A DNA stretch of 64,000 nt from Anaerorhabdus sp036636695. GTDB taxonomy: Bacteria > Bacillota_I > Bacilli_A > Erysipelotrichales > Erysipelotrichaceae. Of the stretch, positions 18,001-26,842 are shown one piece after another; positions within the stretch are counted from its first letter, which is position 1; the number at the start of each line of letters is the position of its first letter. The position numbers and the translations under genes were made by a program. The notes under the pieces are model-generated. The model was not told where the DNA came from, ran no database searches, and was given only the letters and a program-made list of their open reading frames with translations. The stretch is taken from assembly GCF_036636695.1 (NCBI RefSeq), contig NZ_JAVWNW010000003.1; one strand, 5' to 3'.

Positions 18001-18422
18001 TAATAGAAATCATAGGTTCCTTCTTTGCTGGACTAGGTTTTGGTGTCGTCTTTAATATTCATGGTAAGCAACTAGTTGCAGCAGCGGTAGGTGGAACAAT
18101 TGGATATACAACCTATGCAGTATTAACAAGCTTAGGAGTAGATAATATTATGGCTTTATTTTTATCGTCTATGGTCTTTAGCACATATTCAGAAATATGT
18201 GCAAGAAGATTAAAAACACCAGTAATTGTATTCCTTATCATTGCATTAATTATTCTAGTTCCAGGAAAAGGAATGTATTATACGATGCTAGAAATTATTC
18301 AAGGAAATACAAACCAAGCAATTCTCACAGGAATTGATACACTAGCAAGTGCCGGCGCATTAGCACTGGGAACTATATTTGTTTCGACAGCTACAAAACT
18401 ATTTTTTAAGAAGATCAAATAA
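17997..18422 (+). CDS. Threonine/serine exporter C-terminal subunit (ThrE_2-like, DUF3815)
   Basis: This 141-residue, four-helix membrane protein is the second half of a split ThrE exporter. ATG 17997 overlaps the preceding stop (ATGA) and follows AGGAGG at 17985-17990. The gene pair order is typical. Confidence 0.85.
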   Translation: MIIEIIGSFFAGLGFGVVFNIHGKQLVAAAVGGTIGYTTYAVLTSLGVDNIMALFLSSMVFSTYSEICARRLKTPVIVFLIIALIILVPGKGMYYTMLEIIQGNTNQAILTGIDTLASAGALALGTIFVSTATKLFFKKIK

Positions 18423-18447
18423 CTTAACAGAAATGTTAAGTTTTTTT
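18421..18447 (+). terminator. Strong intrinsic terminator
   Basis: AACTTAACA pairs perfectly with TGTTAAGTT around a GAAA loop and is followed by six T. It separates the ThrE pair from the pilus locus. Confidence 0.85.
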
Positions 18448-18500
18448 AGGATTTCTTTATTCTTCGAGTATTAATAGGTACCGAAAGAAAGGAGAAATTT

Positions 18501-18650
18501 ATGAAAGAGATATTACAAGAATATGGAGGCTTTATTTTATCCATTGTTTTAATCGGTGCCTTAATTGTCAGTTTGAAGAATGGGTTTATTGGTAAAATTA
18601 ATGACAATATTACAGCGCAGCTAGATAAGATATCTGAAATGGGTGGGTAA
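18501..18650 (+). CDS. Flp-like small pilin (49 residues)
   Basis: This short gene follows a strong AAGGAG at 18489-18494. The product starts MKEILQEYGGFILSIVLIGA, continues through a hydrophobic helix to about residue 24, and ends in a short polar amphipathic tail to G49. Flp pilins have a Glu-Tyr pair at mature positions 5-6 before the hydrophobic helix; here E7-Y8 keeps this pair. The usual leader ending in Gly is absent, so only Met-Lys precede the mature-like sequence. It opens the Tad-like locus, which is where a major pilin gene is normally found. Identity as pilin is inferred from size, layout and context. Confidence 0.65.
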   Translation: MKEILQEYGGFILSIVLIGALIVSLKNGFIGKINDNITAQLDKISEMGG

Positions 18651-18659
18651 TCAAATAAA

Positions 18660-19058
18660 GTGGGTGGAATTGTAAAAATTTATGGAATTATTTTTGTATG
18701 TTTAATTGGTATTTTTCTAATGATTAATATGAATACAAGAATATTTATTGAAGATGATATTTTTGAAAGTTCAAGAACCACACAATTATCAACGTTGAAT
18801 GAGAACTTGTATCTAGGTGAATTGTTTGCGAATGGCGAATATCGTATTGAAATAGAAGACACGATTGATTCATGGATTAAAAATTTTAAAATTAATAAAG
18901 ACACTAAATTGACATATGTTGTCGATATAATTGATATCCATGAATCACCACCTGCAATCGCAGTGAGAATAAGAGGATATTCAGATTTATTATTGAGTGA
19001 AGATGCTTTAGAAATTGACTATACAAATGTTGTTATGTTAACAGAAAGGAAGGATTAA
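18660..19058 (+). CDS. Bitopic pilus-locus protein of unknown family
   Basis: This 132-residue product has one N-terminal membrane helix (about residues 8-22) and an extracytoplasmic alpha/beta-like domain. I do not recognise the family; a TadE/TadF-like minor pilin is possible. The only plausible in-frame start is GTG 18660, 9 bases after the pilin stop and with a poor ribosome binding site, so expression may depend on coupling. Its stop overlaps the next ATG by one base. Confidence 0.6.
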   Translation: MGGIVKIYGIIFVCLIGIFLMINMNTRIFIEDDIFESSRTTQLSTLNENLYLGELFANGEYRIEIEDTIDSWIKNFKINKDTKLTYVVDIIDIHESPPAIAVRIRGYSDLLLSEDALEIDYTNVVMLTERKD

Positions 19059-19870
19059 TGGATCAACAAAAAATTAATTTTTTTAGAAAACATAAAGGCT
19101 TAGTAAGTATGGTGTTGACATGCCTAATGGGTATATTATGCATAGCTTATTACTATCAAGTCATTGAAGAAGTAAGTGAATTAATAGAAGTGCCAGTTGC
19201 AATTCACCCATTAGGATCAAGAAAAATCATACTTGAAGAAGATATACAAATGATAAGGGTTCCAAAGTGTATAACACTAGAAAATGTAATCCTCGAGAAA
19301 GATGAAATTTTAGGTAAGTATGTAAAACCTTATCAATCAGTCGCAACCAATTCACTTTTTTATGAAGAATTAATAGCGTTAGAAGAAGATATGAATGATG
19401 CTAATTTATTTTCCTTAAATGAAGGTGAAGTTGCGATGTCACTCGATGTAAACATAAAAACATCATATGCCAATTCTATTCTTGTCGGGCATCGAATTGA
19501 TTTGTATTTCCTGGGTAAAGTTACAATAAATGATGACTACAATAATCAAGCTATCGTTCATGGAGAAATTGTAAAAAATGCGCGAGTTATTGCAGTAAAA
19601 GATGAGGATGGAAAATCAATTGATGAAGATTCAGAACGAGAATCTAGTGTTATTGTTGTTGCCTTAACACAAGAAGATGCCCATTTAGTTGCGGTTGGAA
19701 AAGCGATGGGAACGATTAATCCGATGATATCGTATGACAATATTAATCAAGCCGGAACTACTAATTATTTTGATTTAGACAAGATTAAAAATATTATTCT
19801 AGGGAATTCAGTAGATGTAACCCTAGTTCCATATATTGAGGAAACAAGTGATGAATCAAACATTCAATGA
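19058..19870 (+). CDS. CpaB/RcpC-like SAF-domain pilus assembly protein
   Basis: This 270-residue protein has an N-terminal membrane helix (about residues 15-33) and an external SAF-like domain (about 45-115), with LEEDIQMIRVPK being the typical CpaB-type strand. The C-terminal half matches the Flp-assembly CpaB layout. In Gram-negative Tad systems the protein works with the secretin; here there is no outer membrane, so it probably shapes the pilus base or passage through the wall. Its ATG overlaps the previous stop. Confidence 0.75.
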   Translation: MDQQKINFFRKHKGLVSMVLTCLMGILCIAYYYQVIEEVSELIEVPVAIHPLGSRKIILEEDIQMIRVPKCITLENVILEKDEILGKYVKPYQSVATNSLFYEELIALEEDMNDANLFSLNEGEVAMSLDVNIKTSYANSILVGHRIDLYFLGKVTINDDYNNQAIVHGEIVKNARVIAVKDEDGKSIDEDSERESSVIVVALTQEDAHLVAVGKAMGTINPMISYDNINQAGTTNYFDLDKIKNIILGNSVDVTLVPYIEETSDESNIQ

Positions 19871-20879
19871 TATCGATTTTGGAATACTAGATACATTATT
19901 AAAACAAGAGGATGTTACTGATGTGTCATGTAAAAATGGTAATGAGGTATGGGTTACATCGAATATAAATGGACACTATTGCAGTTCCATTAAAATACAC
20001 GAGAATGAGATTACTAGAATTGCCAACCAAATAGCCAATAAAATGCAAAAAGAATTTAATCCATCACACCCAAATTTGGAAGGTGACATTCAAAATGAAG
20101 ATGTTGATTATCGAGTTGGCTGTGTACATCAATTTTTATCACCACTTGGAACAACAATAGTTATAAGAAAAGTTCGTAAGAAATGCTTTTTAACATATGA
20201 ACATTTAATTCAAGATAACTCAATCACAAAAGAAGCTCTAGACTTATTAATACTAGCTACCAAAGGGAAAGCAAATTTATTATTTATAGGAGAAACAGGG
20301 AGTGGGAAAACAGAATTACTAAAATTTTTAATGACTTATATTTCAGTTCATGAAGTTGTAGTTACTATAGAAGATTCTATGGAATTTAATATGCATGAAG
20401 TTTCACCCCAAAATTCAGTAACTAGTTTTAGAGTGCGTAGTAATTTTAGCTATTCAGATATCATAGCAATGTCACTTCGCCTTAATGTACAAAGAATATT
20501 ACTACAAGAAGCTAGAGGGGTAGAAGTTAACGATTTGATTGATGCGATGTCAACTGGGCATACTGTAATGACAACAATGCATGCGCGTTCTGCTGATCAT
20601 GTAGTTTCGAGAATTATGCAAATGATTAAGAATCCTAATGAAGAATATACCTCTTTAAAAAAACGAATTTATGCATTATTTGACTTAATTATTCGCTTAG
20701 ATAAATTTCAAACAGAAGAGGGAATTGTTAGGAAAGTAACATCTATTACAGAATTTATTTATGATCCAATTCAAGATAAATGTGAGAGTAATGAAATTTA
20801 TTATTGCGGCAAAATAAAAAATCATCTATCACAAACACTTTCTAAGCAATTGCTGAGAAATGCAGAGGTTAAGTTATGA
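19851..20879 (+). CDS. TadA/CpaF-type pilus assembly ATPase
   Basis: This 342-residue protein is a type II/IV secretion ATPase that powers pilus assembly in the cytoplasm. Walker A is GETGSGKT at residues 147-154, followed by Asp-box-like IEDSMEF, a Walker-B-region RILLQEARG with catalytic Glu, and the His-box THTVMTTMHARS-like segment. It is shorter than many CpaF proteins, mainly at the N-terminus. ATG 19851 (or GTG 19848) lies after GAGG; a TTG at 19836 is less likely. It overlaps the CpaB gene by 20 bases. Confidence 0.85.
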   Translation: MNQTFNDIDFGILDTLLKQEDVTDVSCKNGNEVWVTSNINGHYCSSIKIHENEITRIANQIANKMQKEFNPSHPNLEGDIQNEDVDYRVGCVHQFLSPLGTTIVIRKVRKKCFLTYEHLIQDNSITKEALDLLILATKGKANLLFIGETGSGKTELLKFLMTYISVHEVVVTIEDSMEFNMHEVSPQNSVTSFRVRSNFSYSDIIAMSLRLNVQRILLQEARGVEVNDLIDAMSTGHTVMTTMHARSADHVVSRIMQMIKNPNEEYTSLKKRIYALFDLIIRLDKFQTEEGIVRKVTSITEFIYDPIQDKCESNEIYYCGKIKNHLSQTLSKQLLRNAEVKL

Positions 20880-21736
20880 TAGTGCTATTCATAAGTTATT
20901 TAATAATCCTCGTATTTATCTTTTATAAAAGAAATAAAGAACCATTTTCATTAGAATCACAGGTATTAAGGAAGATACTTAGCTATTCTTATTTTGAGAT
21001 TGCAAAACAATGTAATCAGCTTGGCTATGAATATAAGATTAAATCCTATGTTAAGGAAATTATTATGGTGTTTATAGTTTTAGGTGTAATTTGTCAATTT
21101 ACGATAAACAATTGGTTAGTAACTATCGGTATTTGTAGTATCTATAGTCTATGCTTACCAATTATTCATTTGCAGCGAGTTTATGTGGAGGCACAAGACT
21201 CTATTAATGAAGGATTATTTACTTATCTACAAACAGCATTGATGTTATTGAGAGAAAATAAAACGGTATTTGATATTTTGAAACTTTGTGAAGAGTGTTG
21301 TGAATATCCAATTAAAGAAGATCTTCATGAAATCAATGCTTATATTTCGAAAACAGGAAAAATTGCAGTTGCATTAACTATGTTCGAAAAGAAATATCCA
21401 AATTCATTTGTCAAAAATTTAAATATTGTTATGAAGAATAAAAACGATGAAGGTGCGTTAAGTGAACAATTGATAGATTATTTTTATATGGATGTAGAAA
21501 ACTTTGAAGTCATTCTAAATGAATTTAAAAGAAAAAGAAAAGCTAATCACACACTTTTCTATTTAATTGAATGCCTTAATGCATTTGGTGTTTTAGCACT
21601 TAGGAATTTTGTTTCACAACAGAGTCTTAATTCTTCATCGAAGTTAGTAAATGTATTCTTATTGTTCTATGTTTTAAACTTAGTTACTATTTTGTTATAT
21701 GAACAATGGTGCAATAAAATTAATTATTTTGAATAA
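20876..21736 (+). CDS. TadB-like inner-membrane platform protein (T2SF family)
   Basis: This 286-residue protein has membrane segments near residues 2-17, 62-100 and at the C-terminus (about 245-280), and a cytoplasmic helical domain (about 105-240) of the GspF type. Position between the ATPase and a second such protein identifies it as TadB-like. The start overlaps the ATPase stop by four bases. Sequence conservation is low, so the assignment rests partly on context. Confidence 0.7.
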   Translation: MIVLFISYLIILVFIFYKRNKEPFSLESQVLRKILSYSYFEIAKQCNQLGYEYKIKSYVKEIIMVFIVLGVICQFTINNWLVTIGICSIYSLCLPIIHLQRVYVEAQDSINEGLFTYLQTALMLLRENKTVFDILKLCEECCEYPIKEDLHEINAYISKTGKIAVALTMFEKKYPNSFVKNLNIVMKNKNDEGALSEQLIDYFYMDVENFEVILNEFKRKRKANHTLFYLIECLNAFGVLALRNFVSQQSLNSSSKLVNVFLLFYVLNLVTILLYEQWCNKINYFE

Positions 21737-21749
21737 AAAGGAGGTGGAA

Positions 21750-22523
21750 ATTATTATTTATATATGCATATTTTCAATTATTGTTATTTTAGGAATTATC
21801 AGAATAAATCAAGAAAATTTAGAAAGCATTAAAGGAGAACTAAAAACGAGTTTTGTTGAATTTGATTATGATTTTATGTTAAATCGTTTATATAAAGATA
21901 ATGCAAGAAAGAAAGTGGAAAAAAGATATGTTATTACAATTGCTGCTTTGTTTTTTGGTATTCTTATTTTTGAAAGTGAAACAATCACAAAGACTTTATT
22001 TTATTCAATAGTAAGTTCAATAATTATTTATAAAATACAATATTTATTTGTAAAACAAAAGTATGAAAAAAATCTTAAACAAGCAGAGATTGAATTTCCC
22101 TATTATTTAAATGCACTAAGTATTTTAATGCAAAACAATACTGTCGCTGTTTCATTATTAAAATCTATTGACATGGCACCAGCAATATTTAAAGAAGACA
22201 TTAAAACATTAGTCTATGACATCCATCAAGGAAAAAAGGTGGGAGTTCAACCCTTTATTGATTTTGCGAATAAATTTCCACAAGTTAAAGATTTAAATAG
22301 AATCATGCGTACATTGTATAATTTATCAATTACTATCAACAACAAAGAAAAAATAATGTCATCGTTAGCCAAATTATCAAATGAAAAAGTAAACAGTGCA
22401 CGGAAAGATAAATTTGATAAATATCTAGATAAACAAGCGCTTATCCCTTGGGTTTCATTTTTATGGGTAGGTTTAGTCATAATTGCAATGTTCTCTACTA
22501 TCAATCTAGGACAGATTATTTAG
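21750..22523 (+). CDS. TadC-like inner-membrane platform protein (T2SF family)
   Basis: The frame encodes a GspF/TadC-like protein: an N-terminal helix, two helices near the middle of the first half, a cytoplasmic helical domain containing FPYYLNALSILMQNN, and a C-terminal helix. The start is unusual. AAGGAGG at 21738-21744 has no ATG, GTG or TTG at normal distance; the in-frame codons there are ATT at 21750 and 21753. An in-frame ATG at 21699 exists inside tadB but lacks a ribosome binding site. I chose ATT 21750 (257 residues); ATG 21699 would give 274. Confidence 0.65.
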   Translation: MIIYICIFSIIVILGIIRINQENLESIKGELKTSFVEFDYDFMLNRLYKDNARKKVEKRYVITIAALFFGILIFESETITKTLFYSIVSSIIIYKIQYLFVKQKYEKNLKQAEIEFPYYLNALSILMQNNTVAVSLLKSIDMAPAIFKEDIKTLVYDIHQGKKVGVQPFIDFANKFPQVKDLNRIMRTLYNLSITINNKEKIMSSLAKLSNEKVNSARKDKFDKYLDKQALIPWVSFLWVGLVIIAMFSTINLGQII

Positions 22524-22524
22524 T

Positions 22525-22878
22525 ATGAAGGTAACAATACAAATATATTCATTTCTGCTTATTTTCTGTGTCCTATTGTTTATAATTCCTCAAGTAATTT
22601 CAATTGCCATGATTTATCGTATTTGCAATTCTACCGCTTCCTATGTTGTAGAAATCATTGAGGTTAATGAAGGAGTGGATAATCAAGGAGAAGTAATGAG
22701 AAAAATAGAAAACTATATGGAGAATCATTCAAAAATAGAACTGAAAATCGAAAAGGAAGATATAGACAAAACCTATAATACCTATGAAGTAACTTGTTTT
22801 AATAGATTTCACATCGCAATTTTAAATTTAGATTATGAGATTAAAGCATCTAAAAATACAAGGCGGGTGATTTATTAA
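22525..22878 (+). CDS. TadE-like pseudopilin
   Basis: This 117-residue protein has one N-terminal hydrophobic helix (about residues 6-30) and a small external domain with C34 and C91. Size, topology and position after tadC fit a TadE-like minor pilin, but the sequence is not diagnostic. It begins one base after the tadC stop, and its stop abuts the next ATG. Confidence 0.6.
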   Translation: MKVTIQIYSFLLIFCVLLFIIPQVISIAMIYRICNSTASYVVEIIEVNEGVDNQGEVMRKIENYMENHSKIELKIEKEDIDKTYNTYEVTCFNRFHIAILNLDYEIKASKNTRRVIY

Positions 22879-25503
22879 ATGAAAAAAATATTTGTAATCT
22901 TATGTATTCTATTCGGTTTATTTTTTAGCTTTGATACTCATGCTGAAGAGGGATGTTCTACAATGACTTACTATTCTAAGAAAGAGTGGGTGCAATATCA
23001 AAATTTATTTGATGCGGATTTTAAAAAAGAAGATAGTCATTTTATAAATTCACGATCAGTCGTGATTAAGCAAAACATATTTGGAAAGGTAGATAGGATA
23101 AATAAAGTTGATTCGTCTGTTTTTTATGGCAAATCAGTTTATACAGCGGGTGGAAGTAGTGATATCAATTACCCAACAGTTTTCAGTATTGGTTTTGGTA
23201 AGACAATACAAGTAGGCAAAATACAATTTCAAATTGAAGCAGTGAATACAAAAACAAAGAAAGCGATAAAGAAGAATGTCTATGTCAATGCAAGTCCTAG
23301 TCTTCATAATGGGAGTACCGTTTATTCAAAAGATAATAAAGTATTGAGTACAGATGATAATGAAATGGTGACAATAGATTTAGGATTTAAAGAAATAGGT
23401 TCCATTGAAATATTTTTTGAAGATGATGCGGATGAAAATTTATATACACTTCATTCATTTCAAATACTTGAATATAAAGTAAAAGAGCATGTGGAATGGG
23501 TAACTGATGAGATACTAGATACAGAAACTAAAAGTATTACTATGTGTGCAAATCAAGGTAAATATAACCCTGATGGAACAGATGGAAAATGGTTGAAAGA
23601 AGCTGCCACATTATTTTCACCGAGTGTTAGTATAATTAGTGATTATGTGCCAATTATTACTTCTAGAGATGTTTCATATGATATAGGAAAAACGGATTAC
23701 ATTAGTCCTTATAGTACACCTGTAATTGGTAAATGGATGGGAGGATATACAAGTGAAATTATGGGTTGGTCTGTTATGAATAATACAGATATTAACTATT
23801 TTCGCTCCTTTGGCGTAAATCATAAAGAATTTCCATATATTCAAACATCACCTAATATGGGCGTAATTTACGAGGCACATCCACGATATTGGACAAATGC
23901 TCACCTTCCTAATTATTTTGCGAGTTCAAATAATTCTGGGTGGTGCAATGAGGTTACCGGAAGTTCTAAAACACCTTGTTTTAAAATGGGTGGACATACA
24001 AACGACAGTCGCTTAAATTTATATGATGTAGAAATATTCAATTATCAAAATGTTGTCGATCCAACACTTAGATTAATCAAAAATAGTAAGTATATTTTAA
24101 TTAATTTAGACACAAAAGAGGAGAAACAAATAGATGAGGGTATAGATGAAATTAAAAGATTCCATTTCAAGGAATCAGGTAGATGGATACTTCGGGCAAG
24201 AATAGAAGATTTAGCTAATAATATTGGTACCAAAGACTCAAAGCCATTTTTAATTGATAATCAAAATCCAAATGCTAACTTTGAAGTGACAAGTGAAGAT
24301 ATGACAAAACCTTTTCCCATTCGTATTATTCCTTATGATGAACATTCAAAAGTAAAAAAATGGAGTTATAGTGTATCAAAGGATGGGGGAAAAACGTACT
24401 TCAACCATTCTGAAATATTGACTATACCAGAAGATTCATTTTTAGTCAGTGAAACAGGTGATTATGTTGTAAAAGTTTATATTGAGGATAATGCTGGAAA
24501 TACCAATATAGTTGAGTCGACTCTATATAACGTACTTATAGAAAGCGCAAACTTTCAAAATGTGTTATCACCGACATATACAATTAACGAACCTAATCCA
24601 TTGTATCTTCAAATAAAATGTGAAGTGTGTAGTATTGAACCACAAAAGTTACTCGTGTTTTTGGAAGGTAAAGAAATCATTAATCATAGTATTGATAATG
24701 TAGATAATAATCTTGTTTTTGAATTTATTCCAATAACAAATGAAAAATCAAAATTAGAAATAAAAATAGCTGATAAAGTACTACAACTTGATGTTTTTGA
24801 AAAAAGCAAAGAGTTTAAAGAAACTAGTAATAATCAATTAGAATTTAAGGGTATTGTCGCAAGTGGTATATCATCTTTTGAAAGTCAGTATAATTTCTAT
24901 GAAACGATACTTGTAAAGTATTATCAAGACAAACAAGTTTACTATAGTGGTGAAGGAATTGATAATAAAGTCATCCTGCAATCTGTGAATGAATGTGACA
25001 AAATAGAAAATTATCATTGTGTTATGAGTGATAACAGAACACTGAATCATGGAATAGCGCTAATGAAATATCAAGATGGTGCAAAATCACTTGAAGATAA
25101 TTTCAAAATTAATAATCAATTTGTTGTAGAAACTAACTACAAAAAAGAAACGGGGGAATTCTTGTTGCCCCAGTTTTATTTAGAAAGAAAAGAAGGAACT
25201 GTATATATGTCACCGCAGAAGTCAACCATAGATGGGGGTAGAAAGTGGTATACAAATCCATTAGCGGATTTGAAAAGCTATTCAATTATTGCAGAAGGTT
25301 CCAACTTAGGTTTCAATGAATTTAAATGGCAATTCAATAAGCGTTATGACGTGGATAGACATTATTTCGAAACATTTACACTACGATTTGCAGATCCTAA
25401 GAATCCATTTCCAAATAAAAAATCAAAGCTATGGAATAATCGTGAAAAGTGGTTCTTAGACTTGAATATAAATAAGACTATTCGCCAAGAGATTTTGGAT
25501 TAA
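22879..25503 (+). CDS. Large secreted protein of the pilus locus, candidate adhesin
   Basis: This 874-residue protein has a clear signal peptide (MKKIFVILCILFGLFFSF, cleavage probably after THA). Residues about 440-560 look like Ig-like repeats, with DNQNPNANFEV and VYIEDNAGNTNIV strands. Cysteines occur as close pairs, for example CEVC near residue 583 and C..C near 710-718, suggesting disulfides. There is no LPXTG motif or C-terminal membrane anchor. Being last in the pilus operon and by far the largest, it may be a tip adhesin or other pilus-associated exoprotein; this is inference. Confidence 0.6.
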   Translation: MKKIFVILCILFGLFFSFDTHAEEGCSTMTYYSKKEWVQYQNLFDADFKKEDSHFINSRSVVIKQNIFGKVDRINKVDSSVFYGKSVYTAGGSSDINYPTVFSIGFGKTIQVGKIQFQIEAVNTKTKKAIKKNVYVNASPSLHNGSTVYSKDNKVLSTDDNEMVTIDLGFKEIGSIEIFFEDDADENLYTLHSFQILEYKVKEHVEWVTDEILDTETKSITMCANQGKYNPDGTDGKWLKEAATLFSPSVSIISDYVPIITSRDVSYDIGKTDYISPYSTPVIGKWMGGYTSEIMGWSVMNNTDINYFRSFGVNHKEFPYIQTSPNMGVIYEAHPRYWTNAHLPNYFASSNNSGWCNEVTGSSKTPCFKMGGHTNDSRLNLYDVEIFNYQNVVDPTLRLIKNSKYILINLDTKEEKQIDEGIDEIKRFHFKESGRWILRARIEDLANNIGTKDSKPFLIDNQNPNANFEVTSEDMTKPFPIRIIPYDEHSKVKKWSYSVSKDGGKTYFNHSEILTIPEDSFLVSETGDYVVKVYIEDNAGNTNIVESTLYNVLIESANFQNVLSPTYTINEPNPLYLQIKCEVCSIEPQKLLVFLEGKEIINHSIDNVDNNLVFEFIPITNEKSKLEIKIADKVLQLDVFEKSKEFKETSNNQLEFKGIVASGISSFESQYNFYETILVKYYQDKQVYYSGEGIDNKVILQSVNECDKIENYHCVMSDNRTLNHGIALMKYQDGAKSLEDNFKINNQFVVETNYKKETGEFLLPQFYLERKEGTVYMSPQKSTIDGGRKWYTNPLADLKSYSIIAEGSNLGFNEFKWQFNKRYDVDRHYFETFTLRFADPKNPFPNKKSKLWNNREKWFLDLNINKTIRQEILD

Positions 25504-25514
25504 TGCGAAAAGCA

Positions 25515-25543
25515 TTGCAAAAAAAAGTAGAATTGGCTATAAT
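25515..25543 (+). promoter_or_regulatory. Promoter of the pheST operon
   Basis: TTGCAA (25515-25520) and TATAAT (25538-25543) are separated by 17 bases, a near-consensus vegetative promoter. Transcription would start near 25550, just upstream of the T-box leader. Confidence 0.8.
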
Positions 25544-25549
25544 TTAAAC

Positions 25550-25773
25550 TGTTAAAGCGTACTAAAGGATTAGTAGTAAGAAACAAATTGTGTAGAGAAA
25601 GTGATGAACGGTGAAATTCACTTACAAGGCGACTTATGAATTCACCTTTATAGTGAGATTAATCATCTCCGGGAGTTTCCCGTTATCAAGGATTAAGGTG
25701 TATCCCATTTTTAATGGGGTAAATCAGGATGGTACCGCGATATAATCGTTCCTGTATAGGAGCGATTTTTTTT
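25550..25773 (+). promoter_or_regulatory. T-box riboswitch (phenylalanine) with terminator
   Basis: The leader contains the T-box core GGTACCGCG at 25731-25739 and then a terminator, AATCGTTCCT (25744-25753) paired with AGGAGCGATT (25758-25767) and a run of T. Uncharged tRNA-Phe should stabilise the antiterminator and allow transcription into pheST. A candidate specifier codon TTC lies at 25641-25643, agreeing with the downstream genes; its exact position in Stem I needs folding. Confidence 0.9.
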
Positions 25774-25793
25774 ATGAAAAAGGAGAATTTGTT

Positions 25794-26828
25794 ATGGAAA
25801 AGGTACAACTCGTACAACAAGAAGCATTAAAACAAGTTGAATCATGTACAACAATGGATGAATTACAACAAGCACGTATTACTTATCTAGGTAAAAAAGG
25901 ACCAGTGCAAGAACTTATGATGTTGATGAAAGATTTATCAGCTGAAGAAAAACCGACATTTGGTCAAGAAGTAAACCAATGTAAACAAGCAATTGCAAGC
26001 GCTATTGAAGAGAAACAAAAAATACTTGAAGTTAGTGCAATGTCAGAGAAATTGGAGAAAGAAAAGATTGATATCACATTAGCGGGATATGAACCAACAC
26101 TAGGTACGTTGCATCCTCTTTCAATGATATCCCAAGAAATTGAAGATTTGTTTATAGGCATGGGTTATGAAGTTGCGGAAGGACCAGAAGTTGAATTAGA
26201 TTTATATAATTTTGAACGCGCTAATATTCCAGCGGATCATCCAGCAAGAGATATGCAAGATACCTTCTATATCAATGCGGAAGAATTGCTTAGAACACAT
26301 ACAACTGCAATCCAAACACGACAACTTGAAAATGCGAAAGGTCAATTGCCAGTAAAAGTAATTTGTCCAGGTAAGGTGTATCGTCGTGATGATGATGATG
26401 CAACTCATTCACATCAATTTACACAAGTTGAAGGATTAGTAGTGGGTGAAAATATTACCTTAGCAGACTTAAAAGGAACATTGAAATTTATGGCAGATAG
26501 AATGTTCGGCGAAGGAAGAGAAATCCGTTTTAGACCTTCTTACTTCCAATTCACTGAACCATCTGTTGAAGTTGATGTAACATGTCATATTTGTGGTGGT
26601 AAAGGATGTTCGGTATGTAAAGGTACTGGTTGGATTGAAATTTTAGGAGCTGGAATGGTTCATCCAAATGTACTTGAAATGGCAGGATTTGACAGTAAAA
26701 AATGTAGTGGTTTTGCATTTGGAGCAGGTATTGAACGTATTGCAATGCTTAAATATGGTATTGATGATATACGTAATTTCTATATAAATGATGTTCGTTT
26801 CTTAAAAACGTTCAATCGTTTTGATTAA
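25794..26828 (+). CDS. pheS: Phenylalanyl-tRNA synthetase alpha subunit
   Basis: This 344-residue class II synthetase subunit charges tRNA-Phe together with PheT. An N-terminal helical arm (about 1-85) precedes the catalytic domain, with HPLSMISQEIEDLFIGMGY, the FERANIPADHPARDMQDTFY motif and the class II motif 3 FGAGIERIAMLKYG. A cysteine-rich CHICGGKGCSVCKGTG sequence lies near residue 262. AGGAG precedes the ATG by 8 bases. Confidence 0.96.
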   Translation: MEKVQLVQQEALKQVESCTTMDELQQARITYLGKKGPVQELMMLMKDLSAEEKPTFGQEVNQCKQAIASAIEEKQKILEVSAMSEKLEKEKIDITLAGYEPTLGTLHPLSMISQEIEDLFIGMGYEVAEGPEVELDLYNFERANIPADHPARDMQDTFYINAEELLRTHTTAIQTRQLENAKGQLPVKVICPGKVYRRDDDDATHSHQFTQVEGLVVGENITLADLKGTLKFMADRMFGEGREIRFRPSYFQFTEPSVEVDVTCHICGGKGCSVCKGTGWIEILGAGMVHPNVLEMAGFDSKKCSGFAFGAGIERIAMLKYGIDDIRNFYINDVRFLKTFNRFD

Positions 26829-26842
26829 AGGAGGGAAGCAAT

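Noticed and set aside
18501..18650. Chance short ORF before the pilus genes
   Set aside because: The strong ribosome binding site, hydrophobic helix, Glu-Tyr pair and position at the head of the Tad operon make a real gene more likely.
25501..25520. Terminator after the pilus exoprotein (AATGC/GCATT)
   Set aside because: The 5-base stem is followed by A residues, not T, and overlaps the -35 of the pheST promoter.
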